Positions 1 through 6,284 of a DNA stretch of 6,284 nt are shown here, piece by piece (positions within the stretch are counted from its first letter, which is position 1; every line of letters begins with the position of its first letter). The notes beneath the pieces were generated by a model that was not told the DNA's origin, ran no database searches, and saw only the letters and a list, made by a program, of their open reading frames with translations. This DNA is from Actinomycetes bacterium (GTDB taxonomy: Bacteria; Actinomycetota; Acidimicrobiia; Acidimicrobiales; Palsa-688): assembly GCA_021821705.1 (NCBI GenBank), contig JAKACE010000115.1, positions 1 through 6,284 of the forward strand, written 5' to 3'. Made by a program: the position numbers and the translations under genes.

Positions 1-673
1 GCTCCACCTGGTCGAGGAACTGGCCGGTCTCCCGGTGGCCGAGCACGTAGGCCCGCACCGGTTCGTCCCGGCCCGAGTACGGCCGCAGCTCGTCCACCCC
101 GTGGGGGTTGGGCAGGAAACGGCAGTCGAAGACGAGGTCGGCGTCGAGGGGCAGGCCGTGGGTGTAGCCGAAGGACACCACCGACGTGTTCATGCCCTCT
201 GCCTCGGTCCCTGCGAACAGCGACAGCACCCTGGTCCGGAGCTGGTTGACGTTGAGGGGCCCGGTGTCGAGGACCACGTCGGCCCGCTCCCGCACCGGCT
301 CCAGGAGCCGCCGCTCGTCGGCGATGGCCTCCTTGACGCCGGCCCCGGCGACCGGGTGGCGCCGGCGGGTGCCCTCGAAGCGGCGGACCAGGACCTCGTC
401 GGACGCTTCCAGGAAGAGCACCTTGACCCTGTTACCGCTGGCCTTGAGCTGCGTCACCGCCGCACGCAGGTCGCCGAGCTGGCCGGCGTGGCGGCCAACC
501 ACGAGGGCCACCTTCTGCACCTCCGGCCCCGGGCCGGAGAGGAGGTCGGCGACCTTTGTTATAAGGGGCGTGGGCAGGTTGTCCATGACATACCAGCCCA
601 GGTCCTCGAGCACCGCTCCTGCCTGGGAGCGGCCGGCACCTGAGAGACCTGTCACCACCAGGAACTCGGCCAC
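1..673 (-). CDS. rapZ: RapZ/YvcJ family nucleotide-binding protein, partial (C-terminus beyond left edge)
   Basis: The visible 224 residues match the RapZ (YvcJ) P-loop family, usually about 285 residues, so roughly 60 C-terminal residues lie outside the window. Visible motifs are a Walker A-type loop GLSGAGRS (residues 9-16), DNLP (31-34), LFLEASD (86-92), RRFEGTRRRHP (97-107), SFGYTHGLPLDADLVFD (167-183), RFLPNPH (185-191) and VDELRPYSG (193-201). In E. coli RapZ binds the small RNA GlmZ and guides RNase E to control glucosamine-6-phosphate synthase; in Actinobacteria, which lack that circuit, the role is not settled. Walker A has Arg where Lys is canonical, as I recall for other actinobacterial homologues. 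The start is GTG at 673, the only in-frame start codon between the methyltransferase stop and the P-loop; no strong ribosome binding site precedes it. It is probably co-transcribed with uvrC and the methyltransferase upstream. The family call is secure; the function is inferred. Confidence 0.95.
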   Translation of the reverse strand, partial: MAEFLVVTGLSGAGRSQAGAVLEDLGWYVMDNLPTPLITKVADLLSGPGPEVQKVALVVGRHAGQLGDLRAAVTQLKASGNRVKVLFLEASDEVLVRRFEGTRRRHPVAGAGVKEAIADERRLLEPVRERADVVLDTGPLNVNQLRTRVLSLFAGTEAEGMNTSVVSFGYTHGLPLDADLVFDCRFLPNPHGVDELRPYSGRDEPVRAYVLGHRETGQFLDQVE

Positions 674-727
674 ACCCCCATTGTGCCCGACCCGGTAGCC
701 CGGGGCGCCACAAACCCGTGCCCCGGG

Positions 728-1705
728 TCAGCGGCGCCGGGCCAGCTTCTCGGCCCGGAGCATCAGCAGTCGCGGGAAGGCTGCCGCCTCCCGGTACTCC
801 TCGGCCCGGGCCAGGAACCCCTCGGGGGGCGCGGGCTCCTCCATGCGGGTGAGGTAGAGGCCGGCATCCGCCATGGCGTTGACGTACACCGACAGGGGGC
901 GGTGGACGAACGGTACCCAAACGTCCTTGTCCACCTCCTCAACGCCGTGGTGCTCCACCAGGTAGGGGCCGATCCTCCAGTACTGCTCGCCCAGTATCTG
1001 GTCGTCCACCCAGCCGCTGCCGGGTGCCTGCAGTAGGGGGTGGTTGAGCAAGAGCACGAAGGTGCCGCCCGGGACCAGCACCCGGCCCACCTCGGCCAGA
1101 GCGCCGGCCGTGCCCTCGATGTGCTCGAACACCAGGCAGGCGAAGGCTGCGTCGAACGACGCGTCGGCGAAGGGCAGCGATGCGGCCGAAGCGCGGGCGT
1201 AAGTGACCCGGGCACCTGCCACTGTGCCGGTTTCATGCCCGCTCATGCCGTCATCTCCGCTCCCGGTGGCCCCGCTTTGCCCAGACCGAGGCGCCCCCGC
1301 GCCGGCCGCGTCCCCACCTGCCGCGTCGGCCCCAGCCCCAGCCCCATTGTCGACCCAGGCCCCGGTGCGCTCGAGCGCCACCGAGAGCTGGGAACGGGTC
1401 GGGTCGATGCCCACCACGTGGCGAGTGCCCTCCACCCCGGCGGCAACCCGCGACAACTGCCCCTCACCGCACCCGATGTCAAGGGCCCGGCCCGGGCGCA
1501 CCGACCCCAGTTGCCGGGCCAGGAGGGGGATGATCTGCTCCTCGTACTCGGCGTCGGCTCCGGCGGTGAAGGCCTCCTGCCACCAGCCGGCATTGACCTC
1601 CCACAGCTGCTCGGCCTCTACGGGCAGAGGCCTACCGGCGTCGTGGTAACCGTCCGCCTGGTACGGGGCCGACCACCCCTGTCCGGCTTCCTGGCCTGGC
1701 GTCAC
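728..1705 (-). CDS. Class I SAM-dependent methyltransferase, substrate unknown
   Basis: This 325-residue protein has a Rossmann-type methyltransferase fold of the Methyltransf_11/UbiE-like type. Motif I is ALDIGCGEGQLSR (74-86), the SAM-binding glycine loop. The acidic residue ending strand 2 is D101 in VVGID. A SLPFADASFDAAFACLVFEHI stretch covers motif II (176-196), and VLVPGGTFVLLL (209-220) is motif III. The N-terminal part (about 30-66) is rich in Trp and acidic residues and may help recognise the substrate. Residues 119-165 are a Gly/Ala-rich insertion. The C-terminal part (221-325) has no motif I can tie to a substrate, and no membrane segment or signal peptide is seen. The GTG start is set by the GTGA overlap with the uvrC stop, which implies translational coupling. 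rapZ begins 54 bases downstream. DNA, RNA, protein, lipid and small-molecule substrates all remain possible; the neighbourhood alone does not make it a repair enzyme. Confidence 0.9.
   Translation of the reverse strand: MTPGQEAGQGWSAPYQADGYHDAGRPLPVEAEQLWEVNAGWWQEAFTAGADAEYEEQIIPLLARQLGSVRPGRALDIGCGEGQLSRVAAGVEGTRHVVGIDPTRSQLSVALERTGAWVDNGAGAGADAAGGDAAGAGAPRSGQSGATGSGDDGMSGHETGTVAGARVTYARASAASLPFADASFDAAFACLVFEHIEGTAGALAEVGRVLVPGGTFVLLLNHPLLQAPGSGWVDDQILGEQYWRIGPYLVEHHGVEEVDKDVWVPFVHRPLSVYVNAMADAGLYLTRMEEPAPPEGFLARAEEYREAAAFPRLLMLRAEKLARRR
1211..1351 (-). other. Gly/Ala-rich low-complexity insertion inside the methyltransferase
   Basis: Residues 119-165 of the methyltransferase separate the strand-2/helix region (ending ERTGAWV) from the next core strand (VTYARASAASLPF). 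In a compact class I methyltransferase these are normally only a short loop apart. Of 47 residues, 27 are Gly or Ala, and most of the rest are Ser, Thr and Asp. The DNA contains a short tandem run of GCCCCA units around 1330-1347 on the plus strand, which fits growth by replication slippage. It is probably a disordered surface loop; the reading frame stays open and the core motifs on both sides are intact. Confidence 0.7.
1702..1705 (-). promoter_or_regulatory. GTGA stop-start overlap of uvrC and methyltransferase
   Basis: On the minus strand the GTG start of the methyltransferase (1705-1703) overlaps the TGA stop of uvrC (1704-1702). Such 4-base overlaps usually mean that ribosomes finishing the first gene re-initiate on the second, so the two proteins are likely made from one mRNA. 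No strong Shine-Dalgarno sequence is seen just upstream, only a GGGGCC run. Confidence 0.8.
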
Positions 1706-3861
1706 GCCGGCCCCACACTGCCGTCAGCGTGCCCCGGCGCAGCCACGGGCCCGGTTGACCACTCTTCGTCGTCCACCGGGGCGACTTTGTCGGTACCCGC
1801 TCCGTGGACCTTTTCCCACACCGCCTCCCCGACAGCGCTTGGCAACCAACTGAGCGACACCAATACCTCCTTGGGGGCTTCCTTCACCGCCTTGACGCCG
1901 CCCAGCTCGGCCACCAGGCGCTTGCGCCGAACGGGACCGAGACCGGGGATGCCGTCCAGTACCGAACCGGTCATCCGCTTGCCGCGTAGCTGGCGATGGT
2001 AGGTGATGGCGAAGCGGTGGGCCTCGTCGCGTATGCGCTGCAGCAGGTAGAGAGCCTCGGAGCCCCTCGGCACACGAAGCGGCGCCTCGCGCCCGGGCAG
2101 GTAGACCTCCTCGAACTGCTTGGCCAGCGAGGCCACGGGGATCTCGTCGTCGAGCCCGAGCTCCTCGAGCACGCGCACAGCCACATTGAGCTGGCCCTTG
2201 CCCCCGTCGACAAGCAACAACTGAGGCGGGTAGGAGAAATGGCGCTTGCGGTCGACGACAGGCAGCTCCCGCTCGGCCAGGTACGCCTTGAGCCGACGGG
2301 TGAGGACCTCCTCCATGGCGGCGTAGTCGTCGTTGCCGGGGACGTCCTTGACCTTGAAGCGCCGGTACTCGCCCGGCCGGGGCAGGCCGTCCTCCATCAC
2401 CACCATCGAACCGACATAGTCGGTCCCCTGCAGGTGGCTCATGTCGTAGCACTCGATGCGCAAGGGCGCCTCCGGGAGGTCGAGGGCTTCCTGCAGAGCG
2501 TTGAGGGCGCGGGCGCGGGCATTGTGGTCGGCCGAACGGCGCAGCCGGTGGCGCACCAGCTCCTCGCCGGCGTTCTTGGCCACCATCTCCAGTAGGGCCT
2601 TCTTGTCCCCACGCTGAGGTACGTGAAGGTGCACCCGGCTGGCACCTGCCGCCCTCGGGTTGACGCTGCGCTCCGGCCTGCGCTCGGGGCTGGCTGCCCA
2701 CCACTCGACGCTCGGGCCCGCGGTCTGTGCCCTGGGACGGCGAAGCAGCGCTCGGGCTGCCCCGTCCCCTGTCCCGTCCTCGGCCCCTATCAGCCCGCCG
2801 GCGCCGAGCCCGCTGCGGGCGGCTCTTGCGCCCGGCCGCCCGTCGGCCCTCATCTCGCTCAGCCACTGCTCCACGACCTCTGTCTCGTCCACGGGCCCGG
2901 GCACGAGCACCAGCGGTGGCACACCGTTGACGGCATCCGAGTAGTGCTGCTCGAGTACATGGGCAAGCAGCTGGCTCGGGCCAAGATCCTCCACCTTGTC
3001 CACGATGAAGCCCTTGCGGCCCACTACCCGCCCGCGCCGAACGTAGAAGACCTGGACGGCGGCCTCCAGCTCGTCCTCGGCAAGAGCGAAGCAGTCGAGG
3101 TCCTCGGGCTTCTCGCTCACCATCTGCTGCTTCTCGATCGCTTTGCGCACCGAGGCGGTCCGGTCCCGCAGCCGCGCCGCCAACTCGAACTCGAGGTTGG
3201 CGGCCGCGTCGTGCATCTGGCGCTCGAGGCGTTCGACAACCGGCGCGGTGTCGCCCTCCAGGAACGTGGCGAGGTCGTCGACCAGGCGCGAGTACTCGCT
3301 CGGGCTCACCAGCCCGGCGCACGGCCCGGCGCAGCGCTCGATGTGGTACATGAGGCACGGGCGCCCCAGGCGCTGGTGGCGGGCGAACTTCCCGTCGGTG
3401 CAGCTGCGGACCGGGAACGTCCGCAACAGTAGGTCGAGGGTCTCCCGGATGGCGTACGCGTGGGCGTACGGGCCGTAGTAGCGGTGCTGGCTGCGCGGCG
3501 CCGGACGCCCCCGCCGCACGGTGGCCCGCGGCCACTCGTCGCCCACCGTCAGCACCAGGAAGGGGTAGCTCTTGTCGTCTCGCAGCCGGACGTTGAAACG
3601 AGGCTTGTGCTGCTTGATGAGGCTGTACTCGAGCATGAGCGCCTCGACGTCGTTGCGCACCTGGATCCACTCGACGGTCTCGGCGCTGGCGACCATCTGG
3701 GCTGTACGCGGCGGCAGGGCGGATGGGGCCTGGAAGTAGTTGGACAACCGCTGGCGCAGGGACTTGGCCTTGCCCACGTAGATGACCCGGCCGTCGCGGT
3801 CCCGGAACTGGTACGAGCCAGGGCTGTCCGGTATGGCTCCGGGCGCGGGGCGTTGCAGCAC
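1702..3861 (-). CDS. uvrC: Excinuclease ABC subunit C (UvrC)
   Basis: UvrC makes both incisions flanking a lesion in nucleotide excision repair, after UvrA loads UvrB. From the GTG at 3861 the protein is 719 residues, long for the family (about 600-680). The GIY-YIG nuclease domain (about 8-92) has GSY (Y17), YVG (Y28), K31, R38, E78 and N90. Four cysteines at 154, 169, 177 and 181 match the spacing of the iron-sulphur cluster ligands known in UvrC. A UVR helix pair that binds UvrB lies near 222-245. The RNase H-like domain that makes the 5' cut keeps D473, D512 (DDYAAM), D552 (VDGG) and H615. The C-terminal HhH domain (about 630-690) has a clear first hairpin (PGLG) and an odd second one. 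Residues 339-408 are a low-complexity insertion. Upstream in-frame starts exist at 3879, 3909, 3942 and 3957; I chose 3861 because it places the family motifs at their usual residue numbers and leaves room for divergent promoters. The end overlaps the methyltransferase start. Confidence 0.96.
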   Translation of the reverse strand: MLQRPAPGAIPDSPGSYQFRDRDGRVIYVGKAKSLRQRLSNYFQAPSALPPRTAQMVASAETVEWIQVRNDVEALMLEYSLIKQHKPRFNVRLRDDKSYPFLVLTVGDEWPRATVRRGRPAPRSQHRYYGPYAHAYAIRETLDLLLRTFPVRSCTDGKFARHQRLGRPCLMYHIERCAGPCAGLVSPSEYSRLVDDLATFLEGDTAPVVERLERQMHDAAANLEFELAARLRDRTASVRKAIEKQQMVSEKPEDLDCFALAEDELEAAVQVFYVRRGRVVGRKGFIVDKVEDLGPSQLLAHVLEQHYSDAVNGVPPLVLVPGPVDETEVVEQWLSEMRADGRPGARAARSGLGAGGLIGAEDGTGDGAARALLRRPRAQTAGPSVEWWAASPERRPERSVNPRAAGASRVHLHVPQRGDKKALLEMVAKNAGEELVRHRLRRSADHNARARALNALQEALDLPEAPLRIECYDMSHLQGTDYVGSMVVMEDGLPRPGEYRRFKVKDVPGNDDYAAMEEVLTRRLKAYLAERELPVVDRKRHFSYPPQLLLVDGGKGQLNVAVRVLEELGLDDEIPVASLAKQFEEVYLPGREAPLRVPRGSEALYLLQRIRDEAHRFAITYHRQLRGKRMTGSVLDGIPGLGPVRRKRLVAELGGVKAVKEAPKEVLVSLSWLPSAVGEAVWEKVHGAGTDKVAPVDDEEWSTGPVAAPGHADGSVGPA
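2638..2847 (-). other. Low-complexity linker insertion inside UvrC
   Basis: About 70 residues (339-408 of UvrC) rich in Ala, Gly and Arg lie between the helix ending VEQWLSEMR and the strand VHLHVPQRGDKKALLEMVA. In related actinobacterial UvrC proteins, as I remember them, these two elements are almost adjacent. The segment sits in the region linking the UvrB-binding half to the RNase H-like half and is probably disordered. Its Arg content (14 of 70) is notable in a DNA-binding protein, but a role in binding is a guess. The frame is open on both sides, so this is an insertion rather than a frameshift. Confidence 0.7.
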
Positions 3862-3997
3862 CGCTCCAGTCTGGCTCAACCTCGCGACCGCTCGGTGGCC
3901 GGGCTTCACAGGACCATCACAGCTCGCCCAACAGCCCGTCATAAACGGTGGCGACAATTAGGGCGTAAGTCAGAGCAGTTCCGACTGAGGAGGAGAG
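3862..3997. promoter_or_regulatory. Divergent intergenic region, uvrC and secreted protein gene
   Basis: The 136 bases between the chosen uvrC start and the secreted protein gene must hold the promoters for both, since the genes point away from each other. It contains the most AT-rich patch nearby (about 3938-3970). I could not find a -35/-10 pair good enough to call on either strand, nor a LexA box of the GAAC-N4-GTTC type. If uvrC in fact starts at 3942 or 3957, the region shrinks to 55 or 40 bases and part of this stretch is coding. Confidence 0.45.
3987..3995 (+). promoter_or_regulatory. Strong ribosome binding site of the secreted protein gene
   Basis: The purine run GAGGAGGAG contains AGGAGG (3988-3993) four bases before the ATG at 3998. 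It is the best Shine-Dalgarno sequence in the window and fixes the start of this gene. It suggests efficient translation compared with the weakly marked starts of rapZ, the methyltransferase and uvrC. Confidence 0.85.
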
Positions 3998-4834
3998 ATG
4001 ACAAACCACATCAGGGGGCGGCGCCACAACTTCGTAGCGGCAACCACCGCCATTGCCGCATCCCTCGCCACCGCGGCCGGAGCCCTGGCCGCCACGACCG
4101 CCCCGGCGCTCGCCGACCCCATCCCCACCACCACGACCACCACCGCCGTCGGCACACAGCCGGCCGTGACCGTGCCGGCGGTACCGCCGATGCCCGAGGC
4201 CAGGCGCCTCGAATGGGTGAAGCGGGACTCCAACCGCCTCATAGCCAACCGGATAGAGTCCCTGCGGGTAGCCATCCGGCGGCTCGCCACCAAGAGCTAT
4301 TTGGGCCAGGACGGGACCACCCTGACCACGGACATGCAGTCGGACATCACCGGCCTGCAGGCGCTGCGCACCAAGATCGACGGCGATACGGACCTTCAGA
4401 CGGCCATCGCCGACCGGGCGCTGATATTCACCCAGTACCGCGTCTACTACCTGGTCCTGCCGGTCGCTTCCGACGTGGTCAACATCGACTGGCTGACGAG
4501 TGTCAGGCTGCCGGCGCTGCAACAGCAGATCACCCAGCTCCAAGGCCTCGAGAACTCCTCGAACCAGGCGTACCTGTCACCACTGGTCACCGGCATGCAG
4601 GCCATGGCCCAACAGGTCACCACCGCCACCAACGGTCTGTCGGCCCAACTGCTGTCCTATACCCCGGCCCAGTGGAACGCCGACCACAACCTGCTCTTCA
4701 CAGCCGGTGTGGGCATCCGCACCGCGCGGGCGGCACTGGCCACAGCCGAGAAGGACTACGCACAGGCCATGAGGTACCTGCACGGAAAGCGGCCCGTGGC
4801 CCAGCACCCGGCCAAGCAGCACAAGGACCGCTGA
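3998..4834 (+). CDS. Secreted, mainly alpha-helical protein of unknown function
   Basis: This 278-residue protein begins with a basic stretch containing RGRR (residues 6-9), then a long Ala-rich hydrophobic core (about 12-38) ending PALA-DP, a good signal peptidase I site after A39. RR is not followed by the full Tat consensus, so Sec export is more likely. No lipobox, LPXTG sorting signal or later membrane helix is seen. After cleavage comes a Thr/Pro/Val-rich linker with six Thr in a row (44-49), then a predicted helical body (about 66-262) with basic and amphipathic helices, TDITGLQ-like Leu spacing and the patch FTQYRVYYLVLPVA (144-157). The tail (263-278) is basic and His-rich. The body resembles, from memory, a widespread group of uncharacterised secreted actinobacterial proteins with a Y-R-V-Y-x-L-V-x-P patch; no function is known to me. 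It is transcribed away from uvrC and towards uvrA, and probably forms its own unit. Confidence 0.88.
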   Translation: MTNHIRGRRHNFVAATTAIAASLATAAGALAATTAPALADPIPTTTTTTAVGTQPAVTVPAVPPMPEARRLEWVKRDSNRLIANRIESLRVAIRRLATKSYLGQDGTTLTTDMQSDITGLQALRTKIDGDTDLQTAIADRALIFTQYRVYYLVLPVASDVVNIDWLTSVRLPALQQQITQLQGLENSSNQAYLSPLVTGMQAMAQQVTTATNGLSAQLLSYTPAQWNADHNLLFTAGVGIRTARAALATAEKDYAQAMRYLHGKRPVAQHPAKQHKDR

Positions 4835-5129
4835 GCCCCGGCTCTTCGCTCTAGTACCACGACAGGCAGCGTTTGCCTTCTTCGGCGCTGCAACTTCTGC
4901 AGATCCCGGCGAGGCCTCTCGTGCTCTCCAAAGAGGGCGAAGGTCCCCGGGGGCAGCGCCAGACCGCAAACCGGACGGCCCGAGCTCGAGACCGGGCCCG
5001 GTCCGGTGGCGGCAGGTGAAAAAGCCCCGCACCCATGGTGCGGGGCTTTTTCACGTCGTCGCTCTGGGTACAACCGGCTCGGCCCCTCACGCAGGCTGGA
5101 CCGCGTCAGCCGGCCGGGCCCCTGGCGGG
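4835..5129. other. Convergent intergenic region with palindromes and a terminator
   Basis: These 295 bases lie between the 3' ends of the secreted protein gene and uvrA. The main element is the 18-bp hairpin at 5016-5054. Smaller inverted repeats are also visible: GCAGCG with CGCTGC (about 4866-4890), CTGCA with TGCAG (about 4887-4902) and the perfect palindrome ACCGGGCCCGGT (4991-5002). The open frames crossing the region look like GC-driven frames without a convincing ribosome binding site or recognisable protein features. I see no tRNA or known RNA family here. Confidence 0.6.
5016..5054. terminator. Bidirectional intrinsic terminator between convergent genes
   Basis: A perfect 18-bp inverted repeat (GTGAAAAAGCCCCGCACC at 5016-5033 and its reverse complement at 5037-5054) flanks a 3-base CAT loop. 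The GC-rich inner stem is bordered by an A tract on the left and a T tract on the right, so the RNA from either strand forms a GC hairpin followed by a U run. It lies 181 bases past the secreted protein stop and 75 bases past the uvrA stop, as expected for a shared terminator. Confidence 0.93.
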
Positions 5130-6284
5130 CTATTTCTTGTCGAGCAGCGGGGCGAGGAAACGGCCCGTGTAGCTGTCGGGGCACTCGGCGACAGTCTCGG
5201 GAGTCCCTGCAACCACGATTTTGCCGCCGCCGTCGCCGCCCTCGGGTCCGAGGTCCACCAGCCAGTCCGCCGTCTTTATGACGTCGAGGTTGTGCTCGAT
5301 GACGATCACCGTGTTGCCCTGCTCGACCAGCCTGGTCAGGACCCCGAGAAGCTTGCGGACATCCTCGAAGTGCAGGCCCGTCGTGGGCTCGTCGAGGATG
5401 TAGAGCGTCCTACCGGTGGAGCGCTTGGACAGCTCCGACGCCAGCTTTATGCGTTGGGCCTCCCCGCCCGAGAGCGTCGGCGCCGGTTGGCCCAGCTTGA
5501 CGTAGCCCAGGCCCACGTCGACCAGGGTCTGCATGTGGCGGGCTATGACAGGCTGGTTCGAGAAGTAGTCCGCCGCCTCTTCGCAGGACAAGTCGAGCAC
5601 GTCGGCGATATTCTTGCCTTTGAAGGTCACATCCAGGGTGTCGCGGTTGTAGCGGGCCCCCTTGCAGACCTCGCACGGCACGTACACGTCGGGCAGGAAG
5701 TGCATCTCGATCTTTATGGTGCCGTCGCCCGAGCAGGCCTCACAGCGCCCACCGCTGACGTTGAAGGAGAAGCGGCCCGGCTGGTACCCCCGGACCTTGG
5801 CTTCGGTGGTGCTTGCGAAGAGGCGACGCACGTGGTCGAACACGCCCGTGTAAGTGGCGGGGTTGCTACGCGGCGTCCGCCCGATGGGCGACTGGTCCAC
5901 GTCGACGACCTTGTCGAAGGCGTCCCCACCCTCGATCCGCCGGTGCCGGCCGGGCACTTCCTTGGACTTGTATATCCGCTGCATCATGGCCCGCAGCAGG
6001 ATGTCGTTGACAAGGGTGGACTTGCCCGACCCGGAAACACCCGTCACGACGCAAAGGCACCCCACCGGGAAACGGGCGTCGACGTCGCCGAGGTTGTGCT
6101 CGCGCGCCCCGCGCACGGTGAGCCAGCCGCGCGGTGGGCGCCTATTGGCGGGAACGGGGACGAAGCGCTTGCCGGACAGGTACTGGCCGGTGAGGGAACC
6201 CTTCGTGCGCAACAGTTCCTTGACCGTGCCCGACACCACCACCCGGCCGCCGTGCTCCCCCGCCCCCGGCCCCCTGTCGCCCCC
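5130..6284 (-). CDS. uvrA: Excinuclease ABC subunit A (UvrA), C-terminal part
   Basis: UvrA is the ATPase dimer that detects bulky DNA lesions and loads UvrB. The frame is open to the right edge, so the 385 visible residues are the C-terminal part of a protein of about 950; the GTG triplet at 6242 is internal. The fragment opens with GPGAGEHGG at the end of the first ABC module, then SLTGQYLSG. The second module has Walker A GVSGSGKS (about 82-89), the C-terminal zinc finger with paired CxxC motifs (C181, C184, C204, C207), the ABC signature LSGGEAQ (271-277), Walker [11 protein letters not shown] (295-304) and the switch histidine in VIVIEHNLD (about 330). The C-terminus [14 protein letters not shown] and a TAG stop look intact. 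All key residues are present, so it should be functional. The gene converges on the secreted protein gene, with the hairpin at 5016-5054 in between. Its promoter is outside the window. Confidence 0.98.
   Translation of the reverse strand, partial: GGDRGPGAGEHGGRVVVSGTVKELLRTKGSLTGQYLSGKRFVPVPANRRPPRGWLTVRGAREHNLGDVDARFPVGCLCVVTGVSGSGKSTLVNDILLRAMMQRIYKSKEVPGRHRRIEGGDAFDKVVDVDQSPIGRTPRSNPATYTGVFDHVRRLFASTTEAKVRGYQPGRFSFNVSGGRCEACSGDGTIKIEMHFLPDVYVPCEVCKGARYNRDTLDVTFKGKNIADVLDLSCEEAADYFSNQPVIARHMQTLVDVGLGYVKLGQPAPTLSGGEAQRIKLASELSKRSTGRTLYILDEPTTGLHFEDVRKLLGVLTRLVEQGNTVIVIEHNLDVIKTADWLVDLGPEGGDGGGKIVVAGTPETVAECPDSYTGRFLAPLLDKK

Noticed and set aside
673..730. Methyltransferase stop followed by rapZ in the same frame, suggesting a read-through fusion
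   Set aside because: The frame is open from the TGA at 728-730 to the rapZ GTG, but this happens one time in three by chance and no read-through signal is visible.
1040..2002. Long plus-strand open frame across the methyltransferase and uvrC 3' end
   Set aside because: It lies antisense to two genes with clear family motifs, is of low complexity and has no ribosome binding site; it is a GC-bias shadow frame.
3930..3985. DNA-damage promoter elements (LexA box, or the mycobacterial RecA-independent TTGTCRGTG type) upstream of uvrC
   Set aside because: Only a lone GAAC half-site and a partial TTGTCG match are present; the second half-site and the properly spaced -10 element are missing.
3460..4854. 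464-codon plus-strand open frame overlapping the uvrC 5' end and the secreted protein gene
   Set aside because: It is out of frame with the secreted protein, which has a signal peptide and strong ribosome binding site, and is antisense to uvrC; the His/Arg/Pro-rich product resembles no protein.
4860..4990. Possible tRNA or small structured RNA in the intergenic region
   Set aside because: Only short 5-6 bp hairpins were found; there is no cloverleaf, T-loop sequence or known RNA motif on either strand.
4577..5184. Minus-strand open frames across the convergent intergenic region
   Set aside because: They run through the terminator hairpin or antisense to the secreted protein gene, and lack a ribosome binding site and recognisable protein features.

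Overview
This is a GC-rich chromosomal window with GTG starts, densely packed genes and protein variants typical of Actinomycetota. The gene set (uvrA, uvrC, then rapZ) and the style of the proteins suggest a high-GC actinobacterium, possibly of the class Acidimicrobiia. The class is an inference from gene order and sequence feel, not something the window proves. No mobile element, CRISPR array, tRNA or rRNA gene was seen.

Layout, left to right: (1) 1-673, minus strand, most of rapZ, cut by the left edge before its C-terminal domain is complete. (2) 728-1705, minus, a class I SAM-dependent methyltransferase of unknown substrate. (3) 1702-3861, minus, uvrC, the dual-incision nuclease subunit of nucleotide excision repair. 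(4) 3862-3997, a divergent intergenic region. (5) 3998-4834, plus, a secreted, mostly helical protein of unknown function with a strong ribosome binding site. (6) 4835-5129, a convergent intergenic region carrying a perfect 18-bp hairpin with A and T tracts that should terminate transcription from both sides. (7) 5130-6284, minus, the C-terminal part of uvrA (second ABC module and zinc finger), cut by the right edge.

On the minus strand, uvrC, the methyltransferase and rapZ look like one transcription unit. The uvrC stop and the methyltransferase start share a GTGA overlap, and rapZ follows 54 bases later with no terminator between. uvrC next to rapZ (then usually yvcK and whiA) is a well-known actinobacterial order; the methyltransferase is wedged into it. 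UvrA and UvrC act in the same repair pathway: UvrA finds lesions and loads UvrB, and UvrC cuts on both sides. Here they are separated by the oppositely oriented secreted-protein gene, which has no evident link to repair.

Most of the window is conserved housekeeping sequence, and I found no convincing new system. The points worth a second look are the coupled methyltransferase, low-complexity insertions in both the methyltransferase and UvrC, a degenerate second hairpin in the UvrC HhH domain, RapZ motif deviations, and the uncharacterised secreted protein.
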